Program-made: the position numbers and the translations under genes
Assembly: GCA_964578485.1 (NCBI GenBank)
Contig: CAZODA010000002.1
Location: 91,108-155,107, forward strand
Origin: CAZODA01 sp964578485
GTDB taxonomy: Bacteria; Bacteroidota; Bacteroidia; Bacteroidales; Marinilabiliaceae
Direction: 5' to 3'
DNA: 64,000 bases
Part shown: positions 52,948 to 60,527 of the stretch, piece by piece
Layout of the letters: each line of letters opens with the position of its first letter
Position numbering within the stretch: position 1 is the first letter of the stretch
The notes under the pieces: model-generated
The model's database searches: none
Told to the model about the DNA's origin: nothing
The model's input: only the letters and a program-made list of their open reading frames with translations

Positions 52948-53607
52948 TTAATATTTATAATTAATTTTTATTCCATTCATAAATTTATCGTTAGCTCTGA
53001 ACAGTATTTTTATACTATCTTGTTCAGGCACTTGCAGTGGTTTAAGATTAAACGATATTATAGAAGGAAGCTCATAAACGTCACCATCATTATTAGCATT
53101 ATGGTGAAAATCTAAAACAATTTCATCAGAGTCTTTATCCTGCTCTAAAGGATCAAGTACTAAGTCGAAATAATGTGGTTTTTCAAAGCCATAAAAAGAA
53201 AATTCGACATTTAAAAAAGATTGGCCCACCCAAACACCAACAATTCTCAGTGGGTCGTCAGCCAAGGTATCTCTCATTACATCATTCACTTCAAGAATAT
53301 CTTTAACCAACAAATTTTGAATGTCAAGAGCTTTAACTCTATATTCTGAAGTATTTTCATCTTGATCGGAATTTATTATTTCATAGCGCACCAGCACTCT
53401 TTTTCCGTTTTCAATTTCATATTTATCGGGAAATTCAACAGGTATGAGTATCAAGTTATGATCTGTTTTTATTTTAAAAGTGGCAAGATCTTCACCCATA
53501 ACCACTCCAAGATCAACATAAGTTAAATTTGAGTCATCATCAAGCGAGCATGAGGCTAAGAAACTCATGAAAAAAGCTGACAATAAAAAATAGAACAATC
53601 TTTTCAT
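52948..53607 (-). CDS. NigD-like lipoprotein
   Basis: The start at 53607 (MKRLFYFLLSAFFMSFLASC) is favoured over 53625. The cysteine of the lipobox is followed by SLDDDS, the acidic signal that sends Bacteroidota lipoproteins to the surface. The 219-aa mature-type protein, with an N-terminal OB-like part and a C-terminal beta part, resembles the NigD-like family. Function is not established. It is between a FKBP-like lipoprotein gene and DUF3078. Confidence 0.7.
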   Translation of the reverse strand: MKRLFYFLLSAFFMSFLASCSLDDDSNLTYVDLGVVMGEDLATFKIKTDHNLILIPVEFPDKYEIENGKRVLVRYEIINSDQDENTSEYRVKALDIQNLLVKDILEVNDVMRDTLADDPLRIVGVWVGQSFLNVEFSFYGFEKPHYFDLVLDPLEQDKDSDEIVLDFHHNANNDGDVYELPSIISFNLKPLQVPEQDSIKILFRANDKFMNGIKINYKY

Positions 53608-53657
53608 TATATTATTTTTAAGCATATTAAGAAGTTTATAATAGCAAGTTTTTTAAT

Positions 53658-54236
53658 TTAAAATTCCATAGCTGTTACCTTTAATTCAAGGATTAGTGAG
53701 GTATAGCCATATCGATTTATACTTCCCAGTGAAGAAGGAAAAATCATAAGGCTTTTCCCATTAACCTTCATGTGTATCAGTCCGTAATAAACGCCACTCA
53801 TCCATCCATCAGGCTGAACATTCATAATTCTGGGATAATCGGCTTCATTTGTTGATTCAATCATAACCCTTTCGGGCAATCCTTGGTTGTTTCGATCGAT
53901 AGCATATAAAGAATATCGCAGGCTTACATTACTGCCAATTTTTACAGAATCTCCGTTTCCGGCTTCCATTTCCATATAGATCCATCTTTCATCCACAGAG
54001 AAATCCTGAATAGTATCAAGTGAATTTTTAAACAAACCATCGGGATCAAGATCAAGATATTCATCCAACAGTTCAATTTCTTCTTTCATCATTTTAGAAT
54101 AATCTATTGGTTTATATGGATCGTTACACCCCGAAGCAAAAAGCAACAACTTAAATAATAACATTATTATAATACCGGGGATAATTTTTCCACTTGTAGT
54201 CATATTCCAATATTTTTGTAGGTTTTTATTTAACAT
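53658..54236 (-). CDS. Degenerate FKBP-like lipoprotein
   Basis: A 192-aa lipoprotein with hydrophobic stretch and lipobox (LLFASGC). The later part aligns by eye with FKBP-type prolyl isomerases: IGSNVSLRYSLYAID, GWMSGVYYGLIHMKVNGKSLMIFPSSLG and SLILELKVTAMEF parallel the FKBP strands, but several active-site aromatics are not obvious. It may be a non-catalytic paralogue. The start overlaps the end of the upstream FKBP gene by 11 bases; ATG at 54203 is an alternative. Confidence 0.62.
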   Translation of the reverse strand: MLNKNLQKYWNMTTSGKIIPGIIIMLLFKLLLFASGCNDPYKPIDYSKMMKEEIELLDEYLDLDPDGLFKNSLDTIQDFSVDERWIYMEMEAGNGDSVKIGSNVSLRYSLYAIDRNNQGLPERVMIESTNEADYPRIMNVQPDGWMSGVYYGLIHMKVNGKSLMIFPSSLGSINRYGYTSLILELKVTAMEF

Positions 54237-54843
54237 TTACCAATTCTATATCATATCGTAAAGATGCATTTGCCGGCACATTACCATAGCTTGTTTCACC
54301 ATAAGCCAATTTTGCCGGAATTAACAATACAGCTTTACTGCCTTTTTTCATTTGTCCTACACCTTCATTAAAACCAACAATCACATCATTAGTATCATAA
54401 TTGAAAGTGAACAATTTAAATTTCGTGCTTAAATTTTTATAATCAGTCAATTCTTTTTCATATTCTTCCAGACTTTTCTCGTAAGCTTCTAACTGTGCCT
54501 CTGTTGCCTCTGAACCGGGATGGCTTGGCTTTATAGGTTGAACATACCAATCTGGTTTTCTTCGATAATTTAAGGTGTCAATAACCTTTCCATCTAACAA
54601 GTGTAAAGTAAAATAAACAAATAACTTTTCATCGGGTTCAGGATAGGCACCATTACCTTCCTCTTCAATAATGATATACATCCCGCTTTGTGTACTATCA
54701 GCCTCAGGAAAGTGTTTTGTTGCATATTCGTGAATATCAACAAATACTATATCATCTATATCATTATCATCTTTATCTTTGCTACAACTCCAAAAAAGTA
54801 AGGTAAACAAAATAAAGCTCAAAGGTAATATTTTCATTTTCAT
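54226..54843 (-). CDS. FKBP-type peptidyl-prolyl isomerase lipoprotein
   Basis: A 205-aa lipoprotein (lipobox LLFWSC, then an acidic KDKDDNDIDD stretch). An FKBP domain spans about 60-205 with a charged helical insertion (about 112-140, EATEAQLEAYEKSLEEYEKELTDY in part) between strands, then GFNEGVGQMKKGSKAVLLIPAKLAYGE and NASLRYDIELVNV. It probably folds envelope proteins. Two further FKBP-like genes lie on both sides. Confidence 0.8.
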   Translation of the reverse strand: MKMKILPLSFILFTLLFWSCSKDKDDNDIDDIVFVDIHEYATKHFPEADSTQSGMYIIIEEEGNGAYPEPDEKLFVYFTLHLLDGKVIDTLNYRRKPDWYVQPIKPSHPGSEATEAQLEAYEKSLEEYEKELTDYKNLSTKFKLFTFNYDTNDVIVGFNEGVGQMKKGSKAVLLIPAKLAYGETSYGNVPANASLRYDIELVNVK

Positions 54844-54845
54844 AA

Positions 54846-55382
54846 TTATTTTTCTTTAACGTCAATAACTTCAACTTCATAAAGAAGAATAGCCCTGTAC
54901 GGAATTTTATCATCATCACCAATCAATCCATGAGCAAGATGCGGCGCCATGATAAAGGTTGCTTTACTTCCCTTTTTAAGCATCAAAACCCCCTCTTCCA
55001 ATCCTGTTTCAACTCCTCCATGTCCTGTCATAAAAGTTTTATAACCAAGGCTGTCCGAGCTGTAACATAAAGTTCCATCCAACAAGCTTATTTGATAATC
55101 TAAAGTAACAATCTGACCTGTTGAAATATTTTCACCTTCTCCTTTTTCTAAAATAGAATACCACAATCCTGTTTCAGTTCTATCCATTACCATTCCCATA
55201 GTATCAACATATCCGGCGATAACATTTTGGTCATTTTCTATAAATTGTTTATTTATTTCAATAAACCTGTCGGTTGAAATTTTATTGTTTTTTTGCATAG
55301 AATGATTTGGAGTTTGAGAATTGCTGCAAGCACAAAACAGGCAAAAAAAGCAAATTGCTATATATTTAAAAATGCAAGGCAT
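54846..55382 (-). CDS. FKBP-type peptidyl-prolyl isomerase lipoprotein, GldI-like
   Basis: A 178-aa lipoprotein (lipobox in CLFCACSNS). The FKBP domain has GQIVTLDYQISLLDGTLCY, GVETGLEEGVLMLKKGSKATFIMAPHLAHGL and YRAILLYEVEVIDVKE. GldI of Flavobacterium, needed for gliding, is of this family and lies near a DHH phosphoesterase gene, as here (7 bp after nrnA). Gliding is not shown for this organism, so GldI is only a resemblance. Confidence 0.78.
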   Translation of the reverse strand: MPCIFKYIAICFFCLFCACSNSQTPNHSMQKNNKISTDRFIEINKQFIENDQNVIAGYVDTMGMVMDRTETGLWYSILEKGEGENISTGQIVTLDYQISLLDGTLCYSSDSLGYKTFMTGHGGVETGLEEGVLMLKKGSKATFIMAPHLAHGLIGDDDKIPYRAILLYEVEVIDVKEK

Positions 55383-55389
55383 AGTATTT

Positions 55390-56397
55390 CTAATTAAAAA
55401 TATTTTCTATTGTTTTCTTATAAAGCTTTAAAGCCTGCTCTATCGATCCTTTATATTCACCTCCTGCTGCATTGTGATGACCACCTCCATTAAAATATTC
55501 TGCTGCATATTTATTAACAGCAATATTTCCTCGTGATCTAAAGGATATTTTTATCCGCCCGGGTTCTCTTTCAGTAATTAAGGCAGAAACCTCCACTCCT
55601 TTAACTGTTAGAGGGAAATTAACAAGGTCTTCCGTATCCCCGGGTTTATAATTATGACTTTTTAAATCCTCATTATATAAAATGATATAAGCAGCTTTTT
55701 TTGATGGTAAAAGAACAAATCTATTACATAAAGCATGCCCAATTAATTTAATCCTTGAAAAAGAATTACTGTGATACAGGAAATTATGAGCTTTTTCCTT
55801 GTCCATTCCTGAATCAAGCAGTTCAGCAATAATACGATAAATTTCAGGATGTGAAGAATTATGATCTAACATACCTGTATCAGTAATAATACCGGTATAT
55901 AAGCATTCTGAAGCCTTAAGATCAATATTTAAATTTAAAGATTTTATTACTTTATAACTCAATTCACAAGTAGATGAAACCGAGGTATCTGAAAAAACAA
56001 CATCTGCTAATTCTCTATTAGGAAAAGGATGATGATCAATCATAACCTTGGGCGTTTGAAGCTGAAAAACATGCTCCTCCATTGCCCCTATTCTTGATGC
56101 TTTATTAAAATCAAGAATAAGTATCAATTGAGCTTGGCTGAGTAAACTTATAGCTCTTTCAGGATCTCTAGTGAAAGAGATTATTTTTTTCCCTCCTTGC
56201 ATCCAATGCAGATTGCCCGGAACTTCGTTTGGTGAAATTACCTTTACATCAAAGCCATTTGCATTCAAAACATTATACCATGCAAGAGATGAACCAATTG
56301 CATCACCATCGGGATCTTTGTGAGAAATAATAACTATTTTTTCAGCCCTAACAAGATAAGCTTTAAATTTCTGTATATTTTCGGAGAATAAAACCAT
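55390..56397 (-). CDS. nrnA: DHH-family phosphoesterase, NrnA-like
   Basis: NrnA-type enzymes degrade nanoRNA (and often pAp or pGpG). The 335-aa protein has the DHH motifs ISHKDPDGDAIGSSLAW (about 20), DHHPFPNRELADV (about 125), and the DHHA1 domain with GGGHHNAAGG near the end. It heads the lipoprotein gene cluster. A TATCTTTG promoter element on the minus strand (56425-56418) lies just upstream. Confidence 0.9.
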   Translation of the reverse strand: MVLFSENIQKFKAYLVRAEKIVIISHKDPDGDAIGSSLAWYNVLNANGFDVKVISPNEVPGNLHWMQGGKKIISFTRDPERAISLLSQAQLILILDFNKASRIGAMEEHVFQLQTPKVMIDHHPFPNRELADVVFSDTSVSSTCELSYKVIKSLNLNIDLKASECLYTGIITDTGMLDHNSSHPEIYRIIAELLDSGMDKEKAHNFLYHSNSFSRIKLIGHALCNRFVLLPSKKAAYIILYNEDLKSHNYKPGDTEDLVNFPLTVKGVEVSALITEREPGRIKISFRSRGNIAVNKYAAEYFNGGGHHNAAGGEYKGSIEQALKLYKKTIENIFN

Positions 56398-56417
56398 AAC
56401 GATGCTTAAATTAACGA

Positions 56418-56425
56418 CAAAGATA
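56418..56425 (-). promoter_or_regulatory. nrnA promoter (-7 element)
   Basis: TATCTTTG on the minus strand is a perfect -7 element, with a start predicted about 14 bp before the ATG. No -33 TTTG is at exact spacing. Confidence 0.5.
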
Positions 56426-56647
56426 AATAAAAATTTCCCGCAATTATTCAGCTTTATTCATTAGTTTTAAACTACTGCATTTTCTAATTCATAGAAAATT
56501 TCTAATTTTGATACTAATATCAGCAATTTATAAGCTTCTATTTTGTGTAACACAATTAATTACAATTCGAAAAAAGACCATGGATTTTAAAAAACAAGCC
56601 ATTAATTAAAGGAATCTAAAACTTATACTAATCATAAATATATATAT

Positions 56648-57073
56648 ATGAACAAGGGACGGATAGTTCTTACCATGATAAAGCCAAACGCTGTAAAGAA
56701 AAATAACAGTGGAGAAATCCTTTCAATGATAGAAAAAGCAGGATTTCAAATCTCGGCTTTAAAAATGACACGCTTATCACAGGAAAAGGCAAAATTGTTT
56801 TACTCTATACATAAAGAGAAAGCATTTTTTAACAAGCTTGTTGATTTTATTTGCTCCGGGCCTGTAATTGTTGCAATTCTTTTAAAAAATAATGCTGTTA
56901 AAGATTTTCGAAATCTTATTGGAGCTACCGACCCGGCAGATGCAGCTGAAGGAACTATACGAAAGTTGTTTGCTGAAGATAAAACTCAAAATGCTATTCA
57001 TGGATCTGATAGTGATGAGAATGCTATTATAGAAGCGGGCTTTTTCTTTAGTGCTGTGGAAAGATTTTTATAA
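56648..57073 (+). CDS. ndk: Nucleoside diphosphate kinase
   Basis: NDK balances nucleoside triphosphates. The 141-aa protein has the N-terminal LTMIKPNAVKKN, the nucleotide-binding lysine and Arg residues, GATDPADAAEGTIRKLF, and the catalytic His in NAIHGSDSDENA (about residue 117). Divergent from nrnA, a common Bacteroidota arrangement. Confidence 0.95.
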   Translation: MNKGRIVLTMIKPNAVKKNNSGEILSMIEKAGFQISALKMTRLSQEKAKLFYSIHKEKAFFNKLVDFICSGPVIVAILLKNNAVKDFRNLIGATDPADAAEGTIRKLFAEDKTQNAIHGSDSDENAIIEAGFFFSAVERFL

Positions 57074-57114
57074 ATTTTTAATTTTGCTTAGTATCTTTGT
57101 TGTTTAATGGTTAT

Positions 57115-57423
57115 CTATCTGATAACCAAGTCTTTTATAATATCGGCTCCAACTTCTTGATTGATTTTTTTAATAATCCTTTCTTTATGTATTAATAATT
57201 CGTTGCGAATTATGCTGGAAGAAAGATTTACTATCATCACCCCATTATTTATAAAAACATTTTTTGTAATTCCCGAAACAGCATCACCCGTAACAACAGG
57301 CCATGCTTTAATGGCGCGGTTGATATAAATACCATGACTCAGCGTTGGTTTGTTGATAATTTCTGCTAATATTTCATGTAAGGACTTTGTAGTATTATGT
57401 CGCTTATATTTTTTATTCTTCAT
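57115..57423 (-). CDS. DUF721 (DciA-like) domain protein
   Basis: A 102-aa protein with the DUF721 signature (WPVVTGDAVSGITKNVFINNGVMIVNLSSSIIRNELLIHKERI). Related DciA proteins help load the replicative helicase in many bacteria. It overlaps recF by 11 bp, the usual recF-DUF721 pair in this phylum. Role in helicase loading is inference. Confidence 0.85.
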   Translation of the reverse strand: MKNKKYKRHNTTKSLHEILAEIINKPTLSHGIYINRAIKAWPVVTGDAVSGITKNVFINNGVMIVNLSSSIIRNELLIHKERIIKKINQEVGADIIKDLVIR

Positions 57424-58534
57424 CTTTTATATTTTCAGGTTTAACAGTCCCATTGGCAACATTAAAGAAAAAATATTCTTTGTTGGTGTGCGTTACAATA
57501 TCATACAATCTTTGTTTCTGAGTGTCGGTAATAAAAATTTGCTTAAAATTATTTCTTCCTACCAGTTCAATTAAATTTTGCACCCTTTTTTCATCAAGTT
57601 TATCAAAAAGATCATCAAGTAAAAGGATGGGTGCAAAGCCGAAATAATTTTTCAAAAAATCATATTGAGCAAACTTCAAGGCGATCAAAAAAGTTTTCTT
57701 TTGTCCCTGTGATCCATCTTTCCGCACAGAATACCCGTTTAGCAACAATTCCAAATCATCGCGATGTATTCCTCTACTTGTATAGCCGAGAATTATATCC
57801 CTTTGTCTATGCTGCACCAATTGATCTAAGTAATCGCCCTCTCCAAGATGAGAATTATATACTATTCCTGCCTTTTCTTTTTCTCCTGATATTAAAGAAT
57901 AATATTTTTCAAAAACCGGTTCTAATTCACTAATAAAGGAGTTTCGCTTTTCAAATATAAACAAGGAGATTTGCGATAACTGCTCATCCCATAGCTCCAA
58001 CTGGGAAATAATATTCTCCAACCTTCCATTGGCACTTTTTAACAGGCAGTTACGCTGATATAAAATACGATTATATTTAATTAATTTTTTGAGATATTGC
58101 TTATTGAATTGTGAAATTACACTATCAATAAATTTTCTTCTTTGTTCTCCTGAATCTGTAATTATTCTTTCATCACCCGGCGTTATCATAACCAAAGGCA
58201 GTAAACCAATGTGGTCAGATAATCTGCTATATTCTTTTTTATTTCTTCGAAATCGCTTTCTTTCATTAATTTTAATGCCTGCATGTATATTTTCTTCCTG
58301 ATCTTGCCTGATAAACTGTCCTTGAATCAAAAAGAAATCTTTACCATAGTTTATTAACTGACTGTCTGTAGAATTAAAAAAACTTTTGCAAAATGATAAA
58401 TAATAAATGGCATCAAGCAAATTGGTCTTTCCTGCTCCATTATTTCCTACAAAGCAATTAATACCGGGTATTAATTGCATCTTTACCTGATCGATATTTT
58501 TAAAATTCAAAATATCAATATTCTTTAAATACAT
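57413..58534 (-). CDS. recF: DNA replication and repair protein RecF
   Basis: RecF is an SMC-like ATPase that loads RecA at gaps. The 373-aa protein has Walker A GNNGAGKTNLLDAIYYL (about 30-46), the signature region with SGEKEKAG-like helices, Walker B LLLDDLFDKLDEKR (about 310), and the D-loop. The TAAATTTG element at 58571-58564 on the minus strand is a promoter candidate. Followed by DUF721 with overlap. Confidence 0.94.
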   Translation of the reverse strand: MYLKNIDILNFKNIDQVKMQLIPGINCFVGNNGAGKTNLLDAIYYLSFCKSFFNSTDSQLINYGKDFFLIQGQFIRQDQEENIHAGIKINERKRFRRNKKEYSRLSDHIGLLPLVMITPGDERIITDSGEQRRKFIDSVISQFNKQYLKKLIKYNRILYQRNCLLKSANGRLENIISQLELWDEQLSQISLFIFEKRNSFISELEPVFEKYYSLISGEKEKAGIVYNSHLGEGDYLDQLVQHRQRDIILGYTSRGIHRDDLELLLNGYSVRKDGSQGQKKTFLIALKFAQYDFLKNYFGFAPILLLDDLFDKLDEKRVQNLIELVGRNNFKQIFITDTQKQRLYDIVTHTNKEYFFFNVANGTVKPENIKDEE

Positions 58535-58563
58535 TATAGTATTATATATAAAAGTTTATGATG

Positions 58564-58571
58564 CAAATTTA
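58564..58571 (-). promoter_or_regulatory. recF promoter (-7 element)
   Basis: TAAATTTG on the minus strand fits the consensus, 30 bp before the recF ATG. No clear -33 element. Confidence 0.4.
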
Positions 58572-58752
58572 ATAAATTGACATTTGAAAACATCCTTAAG
58601 GTATTTAAATCATTTAAACCTTCAAAAGTATCTATCAATAAAAAGCATAGTTTTAACATCATTTCATATTATATGTAAGCATAATAATAATATTCTGCTG
58701 CTTTAATCATTAAAAAACATAAAGACATTAGTGGTTATCATTTCTAAATTAT

Positions 58753-58760
58753 TAAATTTG
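58753..58760 (+). promoter_or_regulatory. Promoter of the TPR-ribH genes (-7 element)
   Basis: TAAATTTG followed by CGC, 26 bp before the TPR gene ATG at 58787. No clear -33 element. Confidence 0.4.
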
Positions 58761-58786
58761 CGCATTCAATAAATTAAACTCAACAA

Positions 58787-59467
58787 ATGGCAAAAAAAAG
58801 AAAATCTGCTGAGTCCAACATAAAAAATGTTGAACAGGCACTTGGAAGAACTGAAAATTTTATAGAAGAAAATCAAAAGCCCATTTCAATAGCTATAATT
58901 GCCTTAATTGTTATTGTTGGCGGTTATTGGGCATATATAAAATTATATAAAGAGCCAAGAGATGCTGAAGCACAGCAACTTGTTTATCATGCTCAAGATT
59001 ATTTCGATGAAGATGATTATGAAACTGCTTTGGAAGGAGATGGAATAAATCCCGGCTTTTTAGAAATAATAGATGATTATGGCAATACCAAAATCGGAAA
59101 TTTATCTAAATATTATGCAGGCATTAGTTATTTGCATATTGGTGAATTTGATGAGGCTATACACTATCTTAAAAAGTTTAAAACAAAGAATAACGAATTA
59201 AAAGCAATTTCAAGTGGAGCCATTGGAGATGCATATTTAGAACTTGACGATGAACTTGAAGCATTAAAATGGTATGAAAAAGCTGTTAGTATCGACCATG
59301 ATATTACCACTCCATTTTATTTGTTGAAAAAAGGGATACTCAACGAGACTATTGGTAATTCCGATCAGGCTCTTATAGATTTTACCACAATTAAAGACAA
59401 ATATCAAGATAGTGCTGAAGCACAGCAAATAGATAAATATATTACAAGAGTAAATTTGCAAAACTAA
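58787..59467 (+). CDS. Membrane-anchored tetratricopeptide repeat protein
   Basis: A 226-aa protein with a Lys-rich N-terminus, one membrane helix (about 33-53, ISIAIIALIVIVGGYWAYI) and TPR units (for example EFDEAIHYLKKFKTKNNE and ELDDELEALKWYEKAVSID). Orthologues sit between recF and ribH in many Bacteroidota. It resembles YfgM-like ancillary proteins, but no function is proven. Confidence 0.85.
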   Translation: MAKKRKSAESNIKNVEQALGRTENFIEENQKPISIAIIALIVIVGGYWAYIKLYKEPRDAEAQQLVYHAQDYFDEDDYETALEGDGINPGFLEIIDDYGNTKIGNLSKYYAGISYLHIGEFDEAIHYLKKFKTKNNELKAISSGAIGDAYLELDDELEALKWYEKAVSIDHDITTPFYLLKKGILNETIGNSDQALIDFTTIKDKYQDSAEAQQIDKYITRVNLQN

Positions 59468-59532
59468 ATTGTAAAAGGGCAAATAAAGATTAGAGATTTC
59501 AAAAATAATCTTTATTATGAATACAAATAATT

Positions 59533-60027
59533 ATGGCAACTTCATTAAAGAATCTTTCTTCTTATGATCCGGATATTATTCCGTCTGCGGAAAAGATGAA
59601 ATTTGGACTTGTATTATCGGAATGGAATCGTGAAATCACCGATGAGCTATATAAAGGTGCTCTTGCTACCTTGAAAAAACATGGTGTGGTGGAAGAAAAT
59701 ATTATAACGATAAAAGTACCGGGTAGTTTTGAGCTCACATCAGGTGCTCGTTTATTGGCAAGCAATACTAATGTTGATGCTGTTCTTTGTCTTGGTTGTG
59801 TAATTCAAGGTGAGACCCCCCATTTCGATTATGTTTGCCAAGGTGTTACTCAGGGTTTAACCAATTTAAATTTAAATTATAGCATACCTTTTATTTTTGG
59901 AGTGTTAACAACCCTTGATCTTCAGCAAGCTAAAGATCGAGCAGGAGGTATTCATGGAAACAAAGGTGATGAAGCTGCAATTACAGCTATAAAAATGGTA
60001 GAATTAAATTGCAAGTTTAAAAAATAG
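59533..60027 (+). CDS. ribH: 6,7-dimethyl-8-ribityllumazine synthase
   Basis: RibH makes the riboflavin precursor lumazine. The 164-aa protein has VLSEWNREIT (substrate loop), IKVPGSFELTSGARLLA, LGCVIQGETPHFDYVC with the catalytic His near 97, and FGVLTTLDLQQAKDRAGG. The remaining rib genes are not in the window. The tRNA promoter starts within its 3' end. Confidence 0.95.
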   Translation: MATSLKNLSSYDPDIIPSAEKMKFGLVLSEWNREITDELYKGALATLKKHGVVEENIITIKVPGSFELTSGARLLASNTNVDAVLCLGCVIQGETPHFDYVCQGVTQGLTNLNLNYSIPFIFGVLTTLDLQQAKDRAGGIHGNKGDEAAITAIKMVELNCKFKK

Positions 60028-60038
60028 TTGTATTTTTG
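60009..60038 (+). promoter_or_regulatory. tRNA-Tyr/tRNA-Gly promoter
   Basis: TTG (60009-60011) and TATTTTTG (60031-60038) are 19 bp apart, matching the phylum consensus except one base of the -33 element. The -33 box lies inside the ribH coding end. Confidence 0.65.
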
Positions 60039-60054
60039 CATGCGAATTTATAAG

Positions 60055-60137
60055 GGGGGGATACCAAAGTGGCCAACTGGGGCAGACTGTAAATCTGTTG
60101 TCTTATGACTTCGGAGGTTCGAATCCTCCTCCCCCCA
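60055..60137 (+). tRNA. tRNA-Tyr (GTA)
   Basis: An 83-nt class II tRNA. The acceptor GGGGGGA pairs with TCCCCCC, the anticodon loop CTGTAAA has GTA on a GCAGA/TCTGT stem, a long variable arm follows, and the T arm GGAGG-TTCGAAT-CCTCC is perfect. The discriminator is A. The 3' CCA is not encoded. Confidence 0.95.
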
Positions 60138-60156
60138 CCCATAAAAGCATTAAATT

Positions 60157-60229
60157 GCGGGAATAGCTCAGTCGATAGAGCATTAGCCTTCCAAGCTAAG
60201 GGTCGCGGGTTTGAGTCCCGTTTCCCGCT
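60157..60229 (+). tRNA. tRNA-Gly (TCC)
   Basis: A 73-nt tRNA. The acceptor GCGGGAA pairs with TTCCCGC, the anticodon stem TTAGC/GCTAA holds loop CTTCCAA with TCC, and the T arm is GCGGG-TTTGAGT-CCCGT. CCA is not encoded. It is 19 bp after tRNA-Tyr and probably co-transcribed. Confidence 0.95.
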
Positions 60230-60230
60230 C

Positions 60231-60270
60231 AAAAAAAAGCTGTCTCAATTTAAATTGAGACAGCTTTTTT
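60231..60270. terminator. Strong terminator after the tRNA pair
   Basis: A perfect 13-bp palindromic stem (GCTGTCTCAATTT at 60239-60251 with its complement to 60264) is flanked by eight A and six T, so it can act on both strands. Confidence 0.9.
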
Positions 60271-60422
60271 ATTTATACCTTTTCCCAAAGCAGGATGCTT
60301 TGGGTACATTAATATTTTTCACTCATAACTCCTAACTCTAAACCCTAAACTCGAAACGGCCACCACATGTCATATAAGATAAAGACGAACGGCAGTGCGT
60401 CTCTACACTGTTAATCATTTTT
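60271..60422 (-). repeat. Composite interspersed repeat, copy 2 (3' of ackA)
   Basis: Contains AAAGCAGGATGCTTT (60286-60300, a 6-bp hairpin also found after the heptamer array at 15430), a short KAAACYC stretch (60325-60357), GACATGT-type module in reverse, and the GACGAACGGCAGTGCGTC hairpin (60387-60404). It is the inverted counterpart of 13917-14020. No gene is present. Confidence 0.78.
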
Positions 60423-60527
60423 ACTGTTTACTGATGACTGATCACTGTTTACTGATGACTGATCATTGTTTACTGATGACTGATCATTGTTTACTGATGA
60501 CTGATCATTGTTTACTGATAGCTGATT
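60423..60527. repeat. Five tandem 21-bp units reaching into the ackA stop codon
   Basis: Units at 60423, 60444, 60465, 60486 and 60507, each 21 bp, read A(C/T)TGTTTACTGATGACTG plus ATC; the last differs near its end. The ackA stop codon (60526-60528, minus strand) lies across the end of the last unit. Similar units occur after the flavodoxin gene at 13925-13965. Confidence 0.88.

Noticed and set aside
57092..57099. TATCTTTG promoter-like match after ndk
   Set aside because: It points into the antisense of the DUF721 gene and has no -33 partner or downstream plus-strand gene; probably chance.
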